A stretch of 64,000 nucleotides of DNA from CAVOJV01 sp963696325 (GCA_963696325.1 CAVOJV010000040.1:36027-100026), one strand, 5' to 3'. Shown: positions 8,317 through 16,249, counted from the first letter of the stretch. The notes: a model not told the origin generated them from the letters alone. Numbers and translations: made by a program.

Positions 8317-9657
8317 GGCCATTTCCGAAAACGATTTTACCTATTGAGCAGGTCGAATCAGGATGTCCCATTTAGGTAGTAGGGGGTGGCGTTCCAATCT
8401 GGCCTCAACCGCCTGCATTGCCTTTTTGGTGAGTGAAATCCCTTTTTGATAGACCGTCCGGCTCAGTTTAACGATAGGGTGGATACCTTTCCAGGTCATG
8501 CTTTTCGCCCCTTCCAGCATAGTTTCGGTATCCACCAGCTTGGCCCCATTCCAATGCTGTTCCAGAATCCCCCAACACCGTTCGATGGGAGTGTACTTGC
8601 TATGGTATGGCGGGTAGTACAGCAGGTGGATGATTTTGCCAGTGGCATCGGCGAACTCTACCAGGCGCTTGAGAAATTGCGTGCGCACACCGCTGCTTTC
8701 CGGGCCATTGTCCACTTTGAGTTGGAGGTGCGTCAGCGGCGTCTGCTGTGGCTCAGGAAGAGCCTGCCACCAGTCCTCCAGGCTATCCACGATGAAATCA
8801 CTGGTTTTGAAGGAACTTCCAAACGTCAGATGCAACCGCCCACTATCCTCCTCCACGATCCCAAACGGAACCTGCTGTTCTGCGCAGCCCATGTCGTGGT
8901 CGGCGGCCCGGGGGTCACCGCGGGTTTTCCCTCCTCGCGAATACTCCCCAAGCTTCACCGTGGCCTTGCAATCGATGCTCAGGCGCATGATCTGCCCCTT
9001 CTCTACGCCGGTTGCACCCGTTATGGGGTTCCCGTCCTTTTCGGCGATATTGGCAAAGATCGCGTCGGTTTCGGGGAGTTTTTTTGGGGTTTCGCCTTGA
9101 CCACCTTACGCAAGCGGTAGCCGTTGCGATTCAGCACCTCCGCCATCGTGCTCGGTGAGGGTAAGCATGCTTCCGGAAACCCTTGGGCACGCAACTGTGT
9201 CAAGGCTTCCGCCGCCGTCAGCCGCGTGAATTGCAGCACTGTGCGGAAGCTCGGGTCCTGTTGGCTATGGGATTCTGCCAACACCCACAGCGCTTGCGCT
9301 ACCGCCGGGTGTCGCTCTTCCCACAGCCAATTTCCGCCGCAGGCCGCTTGCGCGCCCACGCAGATAATCCCTGTGCGATGCTCATGGAGACCCCGTTGAA
9401 CGGTCCCTCGACCCCAGCCGAACACCCCCTCCGCTTGGCGTGCATTGCCCCCACAATATTTCAGCGCCATCGCCGCTTGGAAGGCGCGGCGCTCCGCCCC
9501 CGACATCGTGGCACTCGCCAATCTCAGGTCTTCAATTTGAGAGGCATTCAAAGGTAAGGTGGTCGTTGGAGTGTCAAATGGCACCATCGTCGGCCTCAGT
9601 TGCTAAAGGGAAGAGAGAATTCTACCAAAACAGGGAAATTATTTTTCGGAAATTACC
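8317..9657 (-). mobile_element. ISAzo13-like insertion sequence
   Basis: The ends are imperfect inverted repeats: 8317-8338 reads GGCCATTTCCGAAAACGATT, and the right end read on the minus strand from 9657 reads GGTAATTTCCGAAAAATAAT. TTA is found directly on both flanks (8314-8316 and 9658-9660), consistent with a short target duplication. The 1,341-bp unit contains only the transposase. The family was assigned from the protein. Confidence 0.75.
8341..9587 (-). CDS. ISAzo13-family transposase in two frames
   Basis: The N-terminal part (9021-9587) ends in the wrong frame after KPQKNSPKP. The continuation KLPETDAIFANIAEKDGNP and the rest, to 8341, lie in the -1 frame. Catalytic residues are SIDCKATVKLGEYSRGG (Asp), LKVDNGPESSG (Asp) and PIERCWGILEQHWNG (Glu), the ISAzo13 pattern. 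The frame change falls at seven adenines (minus strand, 9079-9085), where A AAA AAC forms a classical -1 slippery heptamer in the right phase. It may therefore be programmed frameshifting, or a one-base deletion. The rest of the protein is intact. No stimulatory hairpin was verified. Confidence 0.8.
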
Positions 9658-9660
9658 TTA

Positions 9661-10037
9661 TGACACCTCACCCGTCCCCCGTCGCGTTGAAAGTCGCTCT
9701 CCCAACAGCCTTTCTTGTAGAAGCGCAAAAACGACCTCTGGGAGCCCTTTTTCTTCGGGAGAGCTTGTGTAATATCGAAGGTTGAAAACCCGTCCTAGGG
9801 GTAATTTTGAGGCGCTAGAGACATTCCACATAGGCTGCGCCCTCGCCGGTCAGTCTCCTCCCCTGCTCCGTTCCCTTGGCGGCACTTTTAAATATCCCCT
9901 ATGATTTACTATCGTATACTTAGAATTATATTCTATCATAGAATATGGTATATAATTGTATATATTATATTAAACTATCTCTTATTTAATATTTTTTGTA
10001 TAATGCAAACAAGGGTTTATAAAACAACAAGGAATTT
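9661..10037. promoter_or_regulatory. AT-rich region upstream of parA (promoter, possible centromere)
   Basis: GC-rich sequence up to about 9890 holds no convincing gene. From 9895 the sequence becomes extremely AT-rich. It contains a perfect 17-bp palindrome (9929-9945, TATTCTATCATAGAATA) and repeated TATA/ATAT tracts. A TATAAT at 9999-10004 is a good -10 candidate for parA. Regions like this upstream of small ParA genes usually hold the operator and centromere-like sites bound by the partner protein. Confidence 0.45.
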
Positions 10038-10688
10038 ATGCCCTATATCATAGGCTTCGTGTCTCAAAAGGGCGGGGTAGGGAAGTCTACCCTCGCGCGT
10101 GCTGCTGCCACAAAATATGCCCGAGAAGGCTATCGCGTGCAGTTATGCGATCTTGATATCCAGCAGGGAACCATTACGGACTGGTACCGCCGGCGGCTTC
10201 AAAATAAGGGAGACCCCCTCACTTCCGTACAATGCTTTGCAACGGTAGAACAGGCTTTAAAGAGCAGCACCGACCTCAAGCCAGCCTATGATGTGGTTGT
10301 TATAGATGCTCCAGGTCGATCAAGTGATGCGGTACGCGCCCTGGCGAAAATAGGCCATGTCCTTATACAGCCCACCTCCGGAACTCTCGACGACCTGGAC
10401 CCCGCTATCCGGCTTTTCCACGAACTCCGAAATCTCGGTATTGATCGCCGGAAACTTCTCTTTGCGCTCATGCGCACGACCACTGAACATGAAGAACAGC
10501 TTGCCCGCGACTATATCCAACAGGCGGGTTACCGGGCACTTTCGAACGTGCTTTATGAGCGGGCGGGCTACAAGACAGCACAAAACCAAGGCCTCACCAT
10601 CATCGAAACCACTTTTGCATCGCTTAACCAAAGGGCAGAAAATTTTCTTCAAGAAGTCAGTGACTATATAAAACTATTGTATAGTTAG
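10038..10688 (+). CDS. parA: ParA-family partition ATPase
   Basis: 216-aa small ParA/MinD-type P-loop ATPase, the short plasmid type lacking an N-terminal DNA-binding domain. The deviant Walker A KGGVGKST is at 11-18, the CDLDIQQG motif follows (Walker A' region), and the Walker B-like strand DVVVIDAPG is clear. It would segregate plasmid copies by patterning on the nucleoid together with a centromere-binding partner. The start ATG 10038 follows AAGGAATTT. A small putative DNA-binding gene lies 52 bp downstream, the normal par operon order. Codon use and AT content resemble the adjoining plasmid genes more than the flagellar genes. Confidence 0.9.
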   Translation: MPYIIGFVSQKGGVGKSTLARAAATKYAREGYRVQLCDLDIQQGTITDWYRRRLQNKGDPLTSVQCFATVEQALKSSTDLKPAYDVVVIDAPGRSSDAVRALAKIGHVLIQPTSGTLDDLDPAIRLFHELRNLGIDRRKLLFALMRTTTEHEEQLARDYIQQAGYRALSNVLYERAGYKTAQNQGLTIIETTFASLNQRAENFLQEVSDYIKLLYS

Positions 10689-10740
10689 TAATATACTATA
10701 TAATTACATATAATATATTAAATAGGAGAGTCAACCGCTT

Positions 10741-11046
10741 ATGGTAAAAAAATCTCTAGGTACGCCGCCCTCTGAAAAGGATACCCGCCAAACAACTGCC
10801 TATCCCGAGCTCACTCTTGATCGCCGGCATCTTCGCAAAGCCGGGAGAAACGAGCAGCTCAATATTCCCGTATCCCAAGAGTTCAAAGCGGAATTCCGGA
10901 AACTGGCTATTGATAACCGACTCACCGCGTGGCAACTCCTGGCGTCATCTATCCGAGCCTTTAACCAACTTCCCACTAATGAGAAAAACGGTATCATCGA
11001 GGACGTTGTGAAAGCTGATCCGGCAGCTCATTACAAGACACGGTAG
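10741..11046 (+). CDS. Putative plasmid partition partner (ParB/ParG-like)
   Basis: 101-aa basic protein directly after parA, with ribosome-binding site GGAG at -13. It has a disordered charged N-terminus (about 1-35) and a C-terminal part (about 40-75) with the pattern NIPVSQEFKAEFRKLAIDNRLTAWQLLASSI. That resembles a ribbon-helix-helix: a short beta strand and two helices. This architecture is found in ParG-like centromere-binding proteins. The function is inferred from position and shape; no specific family is recognised. Confidence 0.65.
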   Translation: MVKKSLGTPPSEKDTRQTTAYPELTLDRRHLRKAGRNEQLNIPVSQEFKAEFRKLAIDNRLTAWQLLASSIRAFNQLPTNEKNGIIEDVVKADPAAHYKTR

Positions 11047-11100
11047 GGAAGGGGAGTGCAGGCTAGAAACGAGAATTAAACCCTTGTTATTCCGCAAAAA

Positions 11101-11158
11101 TTATATATATATTAATATAGCATATTTTTACATATACCATATTAATATATATATATAA
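11101..11158. repeat. AT-only inverted repeat between par and toxin-antitoxin genes
   Basis: TTATATATATATTAATAT at 11101-11118 pairs with ATATTAATATATATATATAA at 11139-11158 around a 20-nt loop. It lies between the convergent ends of the par operon and the antitoxin gene. It may be a bidirectional terminator, an easily melted element or a protein-binding site. Confidence 0.5.
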
Positions 11159-11169
11159 GATATAGAAAA

Positions 11170-11475
11170 CTATCGCTTGAGTGGTTGTACGGCGAGCCGA
11201 AGACCAAGTGCTCGAAGGAGGGCATTCAAGCTCTTTAGTTCCGGGTTGCCCCTTGGAGAAAGGGTTCTGTAGAGTGTCGTTGCGTTCAATCGCGCCTCTT
11301 CTGCCACGGTAGAGACGCCCCCAAAGGCTTCCGCCATGCGTCGAAGTGCCAGCATAAGCTCCCCTTCCTCGCCATCTTCAAGGACAGCATTCAGGTATTC
11401 TGCCGCAAATCTAGGATCGTTTCGGAAGCTCTGAATGGTTGCTTCTTCGTGTGTGATGTAGGGTTTTTTGCTCAT
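11170..11475 (-). CDS. higA: HigA-like antitoxin
   Basis: 101-aa antitoxin. The start at ATG 11475 overlaps the toxin stop by 4 bp. The C-terminal half is a Xre-type helix-turn-helix (GGVSTVAEEARLNATTLYRTLSPRGNPELKSL), the pattern of addiction-module antidote proteins of the HigA/DNA-binding prophage group. The longer open frame to 11634 would run through the toxin gene and is rejected as a start. It would neutralise the toxin and repress the operon at the palindrome 11801-11814. Toxin-first order fits HigBA. Confidence 0.85.
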   Translation of the reverse strand: MSKKPYITHEEATIQSFRNDPRFAAEYLNAVLEDGEEGELMLALRRMAEAFGGVSTVAEEARLNATTLYRTLSPRGNPELKSLNALLRALGLRLAVQPLKR

Positions 11476-11798
11476 AGGATTCTCTGTTGGTAATCCTCCC
11501 AATACTCCACCGCCCGAGCGATATCTTTCTTTTGGGTTCGCTTTGAACCGCCGCACAGGAGGAGAACAATAGTTTCCTCCGCCACCCCGTAATATACTCG
11601 ATACCCTGGGCCAACTGGAATGCGCAGTTCCCACACACCCTCTTGGCAGAATTTATGATCCCCGAAGTTACCATCTAGTAGGCGGTCGATGCGTCTCTGA
11701 ATGGCCACTCGTCCTTGCATGTCGCGAAGCGTATTGAGCCATTCCTGGAAACGGTCGTGATTTCCTGGATCAAGATAGTGGATGACCTGCATAAACAT
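11472..11798 (-). CDS. higB: HigB/RelE-family toxin
   Basis: 108-aa toxin of the RelE/ParE superfamily (Gp49 or killer-protein type). Such toxins usually cleave mRNA on the ribosome. Family-like features are FQEWLNTLRDMQGRVAIQRRIDRL, the strand VWELRIPVGPGYRVYY and the C-terminal LLLCGGSKRTQKKDIARA. The start may be ATG 11798 or the in-frame ATG two codons later; no strong ribosome-binding site distinguishes them. It is the first gene of a two-gene operon with its antitoxin, and forms part of the plasmid maintenance set with parA and rep. Confidence 0.87.
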   Translation of the reverse strand: MFMQVIHYLDPGNHDRFQEWLNTLRDMQGRVAIQRRIDRLLDGNFGDHKFCQEGVWELRIPVGPGYRVYYGVAEETIVLLLCGGSKRTQKKDIARAVEYWEDYQQRIL

Positions 11799-11825
11799 TC
11801 TCGCTTAAAAGCGAATTATTGTCAA
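11797..11825 (-). promoter_or_regulatory. Toxin-antitoxin promoter with palindromic operator
   Basis: On the minus strand, TTGACA (11820-11825) and GAGAAT (11797-11802) are separated by 17 bp. The spacer contains a perfect palindrome TCGCTTTTAAGCGA (11801-11814). This is where an autorepressing antitoxin would bind. The IS4-type element at 11843 stops 17 bp upstream of the -35 box and leaves the promoter intact. Confidence 0.65.
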
Positions 11826-11842
11826 CTCTGAAGGTAGAGAGG

Positions 11843-13303
11843 CAGCAATTCTCATTTTGGCATCAGCCGGTTAAAGTAGTCGGCCAAACCAGACCGGAAA
11901 CCCACCCATTGAGCGCACCTTTTGGCCCCTACGCCCTGACCCTGGATGGCATCACGCAGCAGATGCGCGGCACCTTCGAGACCTTTATCGATCCCCGCAA
12001 GGGCAAGAACAAATCCTACACGATGGTCGACGCGGCGTTGAGCGCCGTTTCGGTCTTCTTCTCGCAAAGCCCCTCGTTCCTGGAATACCAACGCTGCCTG
12101 GAACAGACGCAGGGCAACAACCACGCCCGGACGCTGTTCGGCGTGCATGAGATCGCGTCGGACAACCAGATACGCAACCTGCTCGACGCCACGCCGCCGG
12201 ACACGCTCAAGCCGGTGTATTCCTTCCTGTTCAACGCCTTGGAGCGGGCCGGGGTGGTGGATGCCCACCGTTCCGTCAACGGCACGCTGCTGCTGGCCCT
12301 CGACGGGACGGAGCATTTCTCCTCGCAGGCCATCCCTTGCGAACAGTGTTCGACGCGGCGGCACGCCAACGGCCAGGTCACCTATTTCCACTCGGCGCTG
12401 ACCCCGGTGCTGGTCAAGCCCGGCGGCGACAAAGTCATCGCGCTGGCCCCGGAGTTCACCGCGCCGCAGGACGGCGCGGCCAAGCAGGACGGCGAACTCG
12501 CCGCCGCCAAGCGCTGGCTGGCCGCCCACGGCGCGGGGCTCGCCCGGCTCAAGACGACCGTCCTCGGCGACGACCTGTACTGCCACGAGCCGTTCTGCCG
12601 CGAACTGCTGGCCTTGGGGCTGGGCTTCATCCTGGTCTGCAAACCTGCCTCCCATCCGACTGTCTACGAATGGCTGGAGCATCTGGAGCATCTGGAGCAT
12701 CTGGAGCGCAACGGCGCAATCCGCACTGTTTCACGCACCCGCTGGACTGGCAGGCGGCGCGAGACCGACACCTACCGCTACGCCCGCTCGATCCCGCTGC
12801 GCGATGCCGACGACGCGCTGGAGGTGAATTGGTGCGAACTCACCACCACGGACGAAAACGGCAAGGTGCTGTACCGCAACGCCTTCGCCACCCGCCTGGC
12901 GCTGGACGGCGGCAACGTCGCCGAGGTCGTCGAGGCCGGGCGCGGCCGCTGGAAAATCGAGAACGAGAACAACAACACCCTGAAGACCAAGGGCTACCAC
13001 TTCGAGCACACCTTCGGCCACGGCCGGAAGCACCTGTCGTCCCTGCTGGCCAGCCTCATCATCCTGGCCCTCCTGACCCACACCGTCTTGGAGTGGATGG
13101 ACGCGAAGTACCGGTTGCTGCGCAAGAAGCTCCCCTCGCGCAAGCGCCTGTTCAACGACATCCGCACCCTGACCAGCTACCTGTGCTTCGAGACTTGGGA
13201 CGCGCTGAGGGACTTCATGCTCAAAAGCTTCGAACCGCCCACCCCGGAGCCAACAACAGGGTAAGGCTGCCAAAATGTAAGGCTGCCAAAATGAGAATTG
13301 CTG
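11843..13303 (+). mobile_element. IS4-type insertion sequence, copy 1, with 9-bp target duplication
   Basis: The ends are perfect 20-bp inverted repeats: CAGCAATTCTCATTTTGGCA at 11843-11862 and its complement at 13284-13303. GTAGAGAGG flanks both sides (11834-11842 and 13304-13312), a 9-bp target duplication. Near the right end TAAGGCTGCCAAAATG is tandemly duplicated, which makes this copy 1,461 bp against 1,445 bp for copy 2 at 21729-23173. Confidence 0.93.
11909..13264 (+). CDS. DDE transposase, IS4 superfamily (copy 1)
   Basis: About 451 aa if translated from TTG 11909, the first plausible start inside the element. The open frame continues upstream to 11819 only through host sequence. Catalytic features are LALDGTEHF (Asp), VLGDDLYCH (Asp) and GRGRWKIENENNNTLK, which resembles the R..E..K signature of the IS4 group. 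A GAGCATCTG repeat encodes HLEHLEHLE near the middle. It is intact and differs from copy 2 by only a few residues, such as DGELAAAKR versus DGELAVAKR. The precise ISfinder group is not assigned. Confidence 0.85.
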   Translation: MSAPFGPYALTLDGITQQMRGTFETFIDPRKGKNKSYTMVDAALSAVSVFFSQSPSFLEYQRCLEQTQGNNHARTLFGVHEIASDNQIRNLLDATPPDTLKPVYSFLFNALERAGVVDAHRSVNGTLLLALDGTEHFSSQAIPCEQCSTRRHANGQVTYFHSALTPVLVKPGGDKVIALAPEFTAPQDGAAKQDGELAAAKRWLAAHGAGLARLKTTVLGDDLYCHEPFCRELLALGLGFILVCKPASHPTVYEWLEHLEHLEHLERNGAIRTVSRTRWTGRRRETDTYRYARSIPLRDADDALEVNWCELTTTDENGKVLYRNAFATRLALDGGNVAEVVEAGRGRWKIENENNNTLKTKGYHFEHTFGHGRKHLSSLLASLIILALLTHTVLEWMDAKYRLLRKKLPSRKRLFNDIRTLTSYLCFETWDALRDFMLKSFEPPTPEPTTG

Positions 13304-13331
13304 GTAGAGAGGGGGAGATGTTGCTCTTTTG

Positions 13332-14615
13332 TCAGTGAAGTTTCTCCGATCTTAGGATTTCATGGTCTTCCTTCTCCAAGATGATTCCCTGATCCACCAC
13401 GTATCCATCAAACGTTGGAATCCTCAATCGCTCCATCACGAATGAACGGAAATAACTATCTTCAAAACCAAATGATTCTTTACCTTCATAGCGAGGTTTA
13501 AAGAAGTTATCCAGATTTGCTAAAAATTCGCACCTTAGCCTGTGTTTCTCGTCCTCGGGTAGGTTCCTGTACTGTTCAAAGCCAAAGGTCTTTCTAAACG
13601 CATTGTATGCTTCCACAATCGAACGCACTCGATTCCTTCGGTCCTCCTTTTCCTTCTCTACGTTCTTTTGGCGTTCTTCCTCCTGTATTCTCACAATATC
13701 CGCATCATACCAATTCTCTTGGATTGCCTTAATAATATATCCGGCCTTGTTTTTTACACCATTAACCTGTAAATCAGCAATAGCAATCTTTTCTCGTATA
13801 TAAGCTTCTTCATACTTTTCAGCCAATTCCTCCGCCACCAATAACGAAATGCCGCAACTCACCAAAAGCCCCATCAATACTTTTTTATTATCAACCCCCT
13901 TTTCATCTGTAATAATTTTATTATCTCCGTCGAAAATAAACTGCACGCCGATTACTTTGCCGCCTCGTCCAGTTCTCACCGCCGCCCACGCAAATGATTT
14001 TTCCGCCTTTTCGAGTAACTCCGCCCTGGCAGGTTCCAAAACCCTTGCTTTAAAATTGAAAAACTCCTTGTACTCATCTTTTTTCAAGCCCAATATTTCT
14101 CTCAATTCTTCCAGTTTGAACGCCACTTCTGGTTTATTTCTTCCGAGAAATGATTTTCGAAGCTCAAAAAATCGAATTGTGTATTGCCCTTTAAACTGCA
14201 ATACCCTCCCAAGCTCATATTTAGTAAAATATGATTGTAGCTGCAATAAAAGCGGTTTTAATAAAGGGTCGAAGTGTAAAATAACTGTGCCATACCCTTC
14301 TTTGTATCGTGCCCCCGATAGCCAGGACGCTTGGATAAACTCCTTTTTTTCAGAATCGTAAAATTCCAATACTTTCGATACGAGTTTTTTGGTTATTCCT
14401 CGTAGAACACCGTAGGTATTCGTGTGATCCATTCCAAGTAGTTCGGCAAGCTCTTTAATGCGGAATTCGTAGTCCTTAAAATCCTCGTCGTCTTTTTGTA
14501 TTTGTGAAATGAGAATCCTAATTATTTTCTGTTCTTCTACTGAAAGACGATATTTAGCCTCAACCAAGCCATTACTTTGCACCACTAGCGAATTTTTATT
14601 TACTTTCACCAGCAT
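13332..14615 (-). CDS. repB: Rep_3-type plasmid replication initiator
   Basis: 427-aa initiator of the Rep_3 (RepB/RepE/Pi) superfamily. Two winged-helix domains are expected. The N-terminal one shows the family opening LVVQSNGLVEAKYRLSVEEQKIIRILIS, written here only by its key positions L10-V12, Y22, E27-Q29; the second continues through about residue 260 (QFKGQYTIRFFELR). The C-terminal 170 residues are an acidic, charged extension. The protein would bind the iterons at 14717-14950 and open the origin. The gene is AT-rich and distinct in base use from the flagellar genes. It reads away from the iterons, the standard layout. The IS4 copy 1 inserted just beyond its 3' end. Confidence 0.9.
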   Translation of the reverse strand: MLVKVNKNSLVVQSNGLVEAKYRLSVEEQKIIRILISQIQKDDEDFKDYEFRIKELAELLGMDHTNTYGVLRGITKKLVSKVLEFYDSEKKEFIQASWLSGARYKEGYGTVILHFDPLLKPLLLQLQSYFTKYELGRVLQFKGQYTIRFFELRKSFLGRNKPEVAFKLEELREILGLKKDEYKEFFNFKARVLEPARAELLEKAEKSFAWAAVRTGRGGKVIGVQFIFDGDNKIITDEKGVDNKKVLMGLLVSCGISLLVAEELAEKYEEAYIREKIAIADLQVNGVKNKAGYIIKAIQENWYDADIVRIQEEERQKNVEKEKEDRRNRVRSIVEAYNAFRKTFGFEQYRNLPEDEKHRLRCEFLANLDNFFKPRYEGKESFGFEDSYFRSFVMERLRIPTFDGYVVDQGIILEKEDHEILRSEKLH

Positions 14616-14641
14616 ATCCCTTTTTTATTTGTTACTTCTTA

Positions 14642-14670
14642 ACTCTAGAAATTTGTTTGCTTTTTGTCAA
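14642..14670 (-). promoter_or_regulatory. Promoter of the rep gene
   Basis: Minus-strand TTGACA (14665-14670) and TAGAGT (14642-14647) are 17 bp apart, just upstream of rep. A short iteron-like stretch, TATGGACTTACTTATCC at 14692-14708, lies directly upstream and matches the junction of the last two iterons. It may be the operator for Rep autoregulation. Confidence 0.6.
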
Positions 14671-14716
14671 TACAGCCGAAAATTCTGTATGGACTTACTT
14701 ATCCGAGTGTCTGGAG

Positions 14717-14950
14717 TAACCTATCTTATGTATGGGATAAACCCCTCTGAACCAAACAAAACCAACCAAAAATTCAGCCAGTTAGGCACAAAGCCCAGGC
14801 GAACCTATCCTATGTATGGGGTAACCTATCCTATGTATGGGAGTAACCTATCCCATGTATGGGAGTAACCTATCCCATGTATGGAGTAACCTATCCCATG
14901 TATGGAGTAACCTATCCCATGTATGGAACTTACCTATCCCATGTATGGGA
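14717..14950 (+). repeat. oriV: Iteron array, plasmid replication origin
   Basis: Eight direct repeats of the form TAACCTATCCCATGTATGGGA begin at about 14717, 14800, 14822, 14844, 14866, 14887, 14908 and 14930. The last seven are tandem with 21-22 bp period, and the first is separated by about 60 bp. Each unit has an internal CCCATG/CATGGG-like dyad. Located directly upstream of a Rep_3 gene, this is a typical iteron origin. It is not CRISPR, because no unique spacers separate the repeats. Confidence 0.93.
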
Positions 14951-15030
14951 AATGCCAAAATTCTCCTTTATTCAAGCCACGTTACAGCGCCCTAAACAAA
15001 GTATGTTAAATATATAAAAACAACAACAAA

Positions 15031-15106
15031 GGGGCTCCGCCCCTCAAACCCCGTGTTGTTGTCCTTTCAAACTACAAAAAACAAGACCAGGGGGGCTCCG
15101 CCCCCC
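15031..15106 (-). terminator. Two GC-rich hairpins beyond the iterons
   Basis: GGGGCTCCGCCCC (15031-15043) and GGGGGGCTCCGCCCCCC (15090-15106) are compact, perfectly paired stems with a short tip. Read on the minus strand the first is followed by TTTGTTGTTGTTTTTA, which gives it terminator character. They separate the origin from the elements to the right. Confidence 0.45.
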
Positions 15107-15156
15107 ACACCCCCCGACCACTTCACCCACCCCCTTGACAACCTTCCCACATCCAC

Positions 15157-15411
15157 GGGTTTAGGGAGCTTAGCTGCAAAATCCTACGCTAACGTATTAT
15201 GCAAATAATTACTTTTTGGGTTAACGCCCTGATTTAGGGCGCACAATACAGATTTTCGAGGTGCTTTGATTCGTGCCCTGCGGCTTGCACGAATACTATG
15301 GACGAATAATTTTCTATTGACTGATCTCATTGAACATCAAGCAGATAGGCACTATAAAATTATTCGCACAATACGTTACCGTATAAAACCGTAGCTATGC
15401 TCCCTAAACCC
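15157..15411. mobile_element. MITE-like element with long imperfect terminal inverted repeats
   Basis: 255 bp with ends that begin GGGTTTAGGGAGC and remain similar for about 54 bp (left 15157-15210, right 15358-15411 reversed). Shared blocks include TAGCT, TAACGTATT and AATAATT. The interior has no gene and holds further hairpins: GCCCT/AGGGC at about 15226-15241 and ATTCGTGC/GCACGAAT near 15268-15296. It interrupts or abuts a GC-rich coding fragment at 15412. No target duplication is evident. Confidence 0.55.
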
Positions 15412-15412
15412 C

Positions 15413-15655
15413 TGGCTGCGGCACGAACGCGAGAAGGCCATGCACCGGCGGCGCCGGCAACAGCGCAAGCACGCGGCGGAAGCCATCGGCCGCCTGGAAC
15501 TGGCCATCGGGGCGGAGCAGTCGACCGCGAACCGGCCCCGTCAACCGCCGCTAGTCGAAGCCGCGCCCAACCCGGGGACAGCGACCCCACGCCCGCAGGC
15601 GCGCGTGGAGGTTGCTAAGCTGCGGGCCGTGTTGAGCAAGCCCATGCCGCCCTGA
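15413..15655 (+). pseudogene. 3' fragment of a GC-rich, Arg/Ala-rich gene
   Basis: An open frame enters from the MITE-like element with no start and ends at TGA 15655. It encodes about 80 residues, WLRHEREKAMHRRRRQQRK and onward, a basic helical stretch followed by an Ala/Pro-rich tail. It looks like the C-terminal end of a larger protein such as a mobilisation or relaxase-type plasmid protein, but no motif proves this. The base composition contrasts sharply with the AT-rich origin next to it, so it comes from a different module. It is treated as a remnant. Confidence 0.35.
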
Positions 15656-15790
15656 TTAATCCCTGGCTTCCACTCTATCGGCTTTCCCTGCCGGCGGCGT
15701 CAGCGTCGTCTAGGGGCCGCTGCGGCCTGAAGTGGTCCTCCCTGCCCCCGCTAAGCAATCGCCTATGGCCAAGGTAAGGTTTCCGGCCCG

Positions 15791-15951
15791 TTAAGTCGCG
15801 GTTCTTGGCTGGACCCGGCCAACCTAGGCCTGGGGAGGTTGCGGTTGGTTCAAGTAAGTGTCGGTGGTTTGCCGGGTACGTGTCGGTAAGGGCGGCTGGC
15901 GTGGCAAGGCATGACCCGTAAGTGTCGCTAGAACAGGGCGTTAAGTGGCGG
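15791..15951 (+). repeat. Five phased GTAAGTGTCGG-like repeats (possible transposon end)
   Basis: Related units occur at about 15791 (TTAAGTCGCGG), 15855 (TAAGTGTCGG), 15876 (GTACGTGTCGG), 15917 (GTAAGTGTCGC) and 15940 (GTTAAGTGGCGG). The spacings of about 64, 21, 41 and 23 bp are multiples of two helical turns. Phased repeats like this are typical transposase-binding sites. No transposase of matching kind lies next to them. The remaining sequence 15656-16249 holds no gene I can support. Confidence 0.4.
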
Positions 15952-16249
15952 CGCTTATCAGAAGCTATTTATCAGAACAGAAACCCGTTCAGCAAGCGGC
16001 GGAGCGTCACGCCTGGTTGAGAGTTAAAGCCTTAGCACACCGAGGTCATCGATCCGTACTATCATTATCCTATGTGGCCAGATAACCTCAGCACCTCCAT
16101 AATGAATCAAGCAGCCACGGCGCATCGGCAGGCTCTGCGAATTTCAATAGTCTTGACCGGCCGGGCTGGTGAATAACTGTTCGGCGCGCCCCAGTTTCCC
16201 TACCTAAGGCGTTGGGCGTCAATAACTTCCACAACTAAGGAGAATAAAA

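Noticed and set aside
12337..13338. 333-aa Arg/Pro/Gly-rich frame overlapping the IS4-type transposase (and its twin at 21738-22679)
   Set aside because: Out-of-frame shadow of the transposase in GC-rich DNA; composition is unnatural and both copies have it only because the IS is duplicated.
14717..14950. CRISPR array
   Set aside because: Repeats are tandem at 21-22 bp with no unique spacers and lie next to a Rep_3 gene, so they are iterons.
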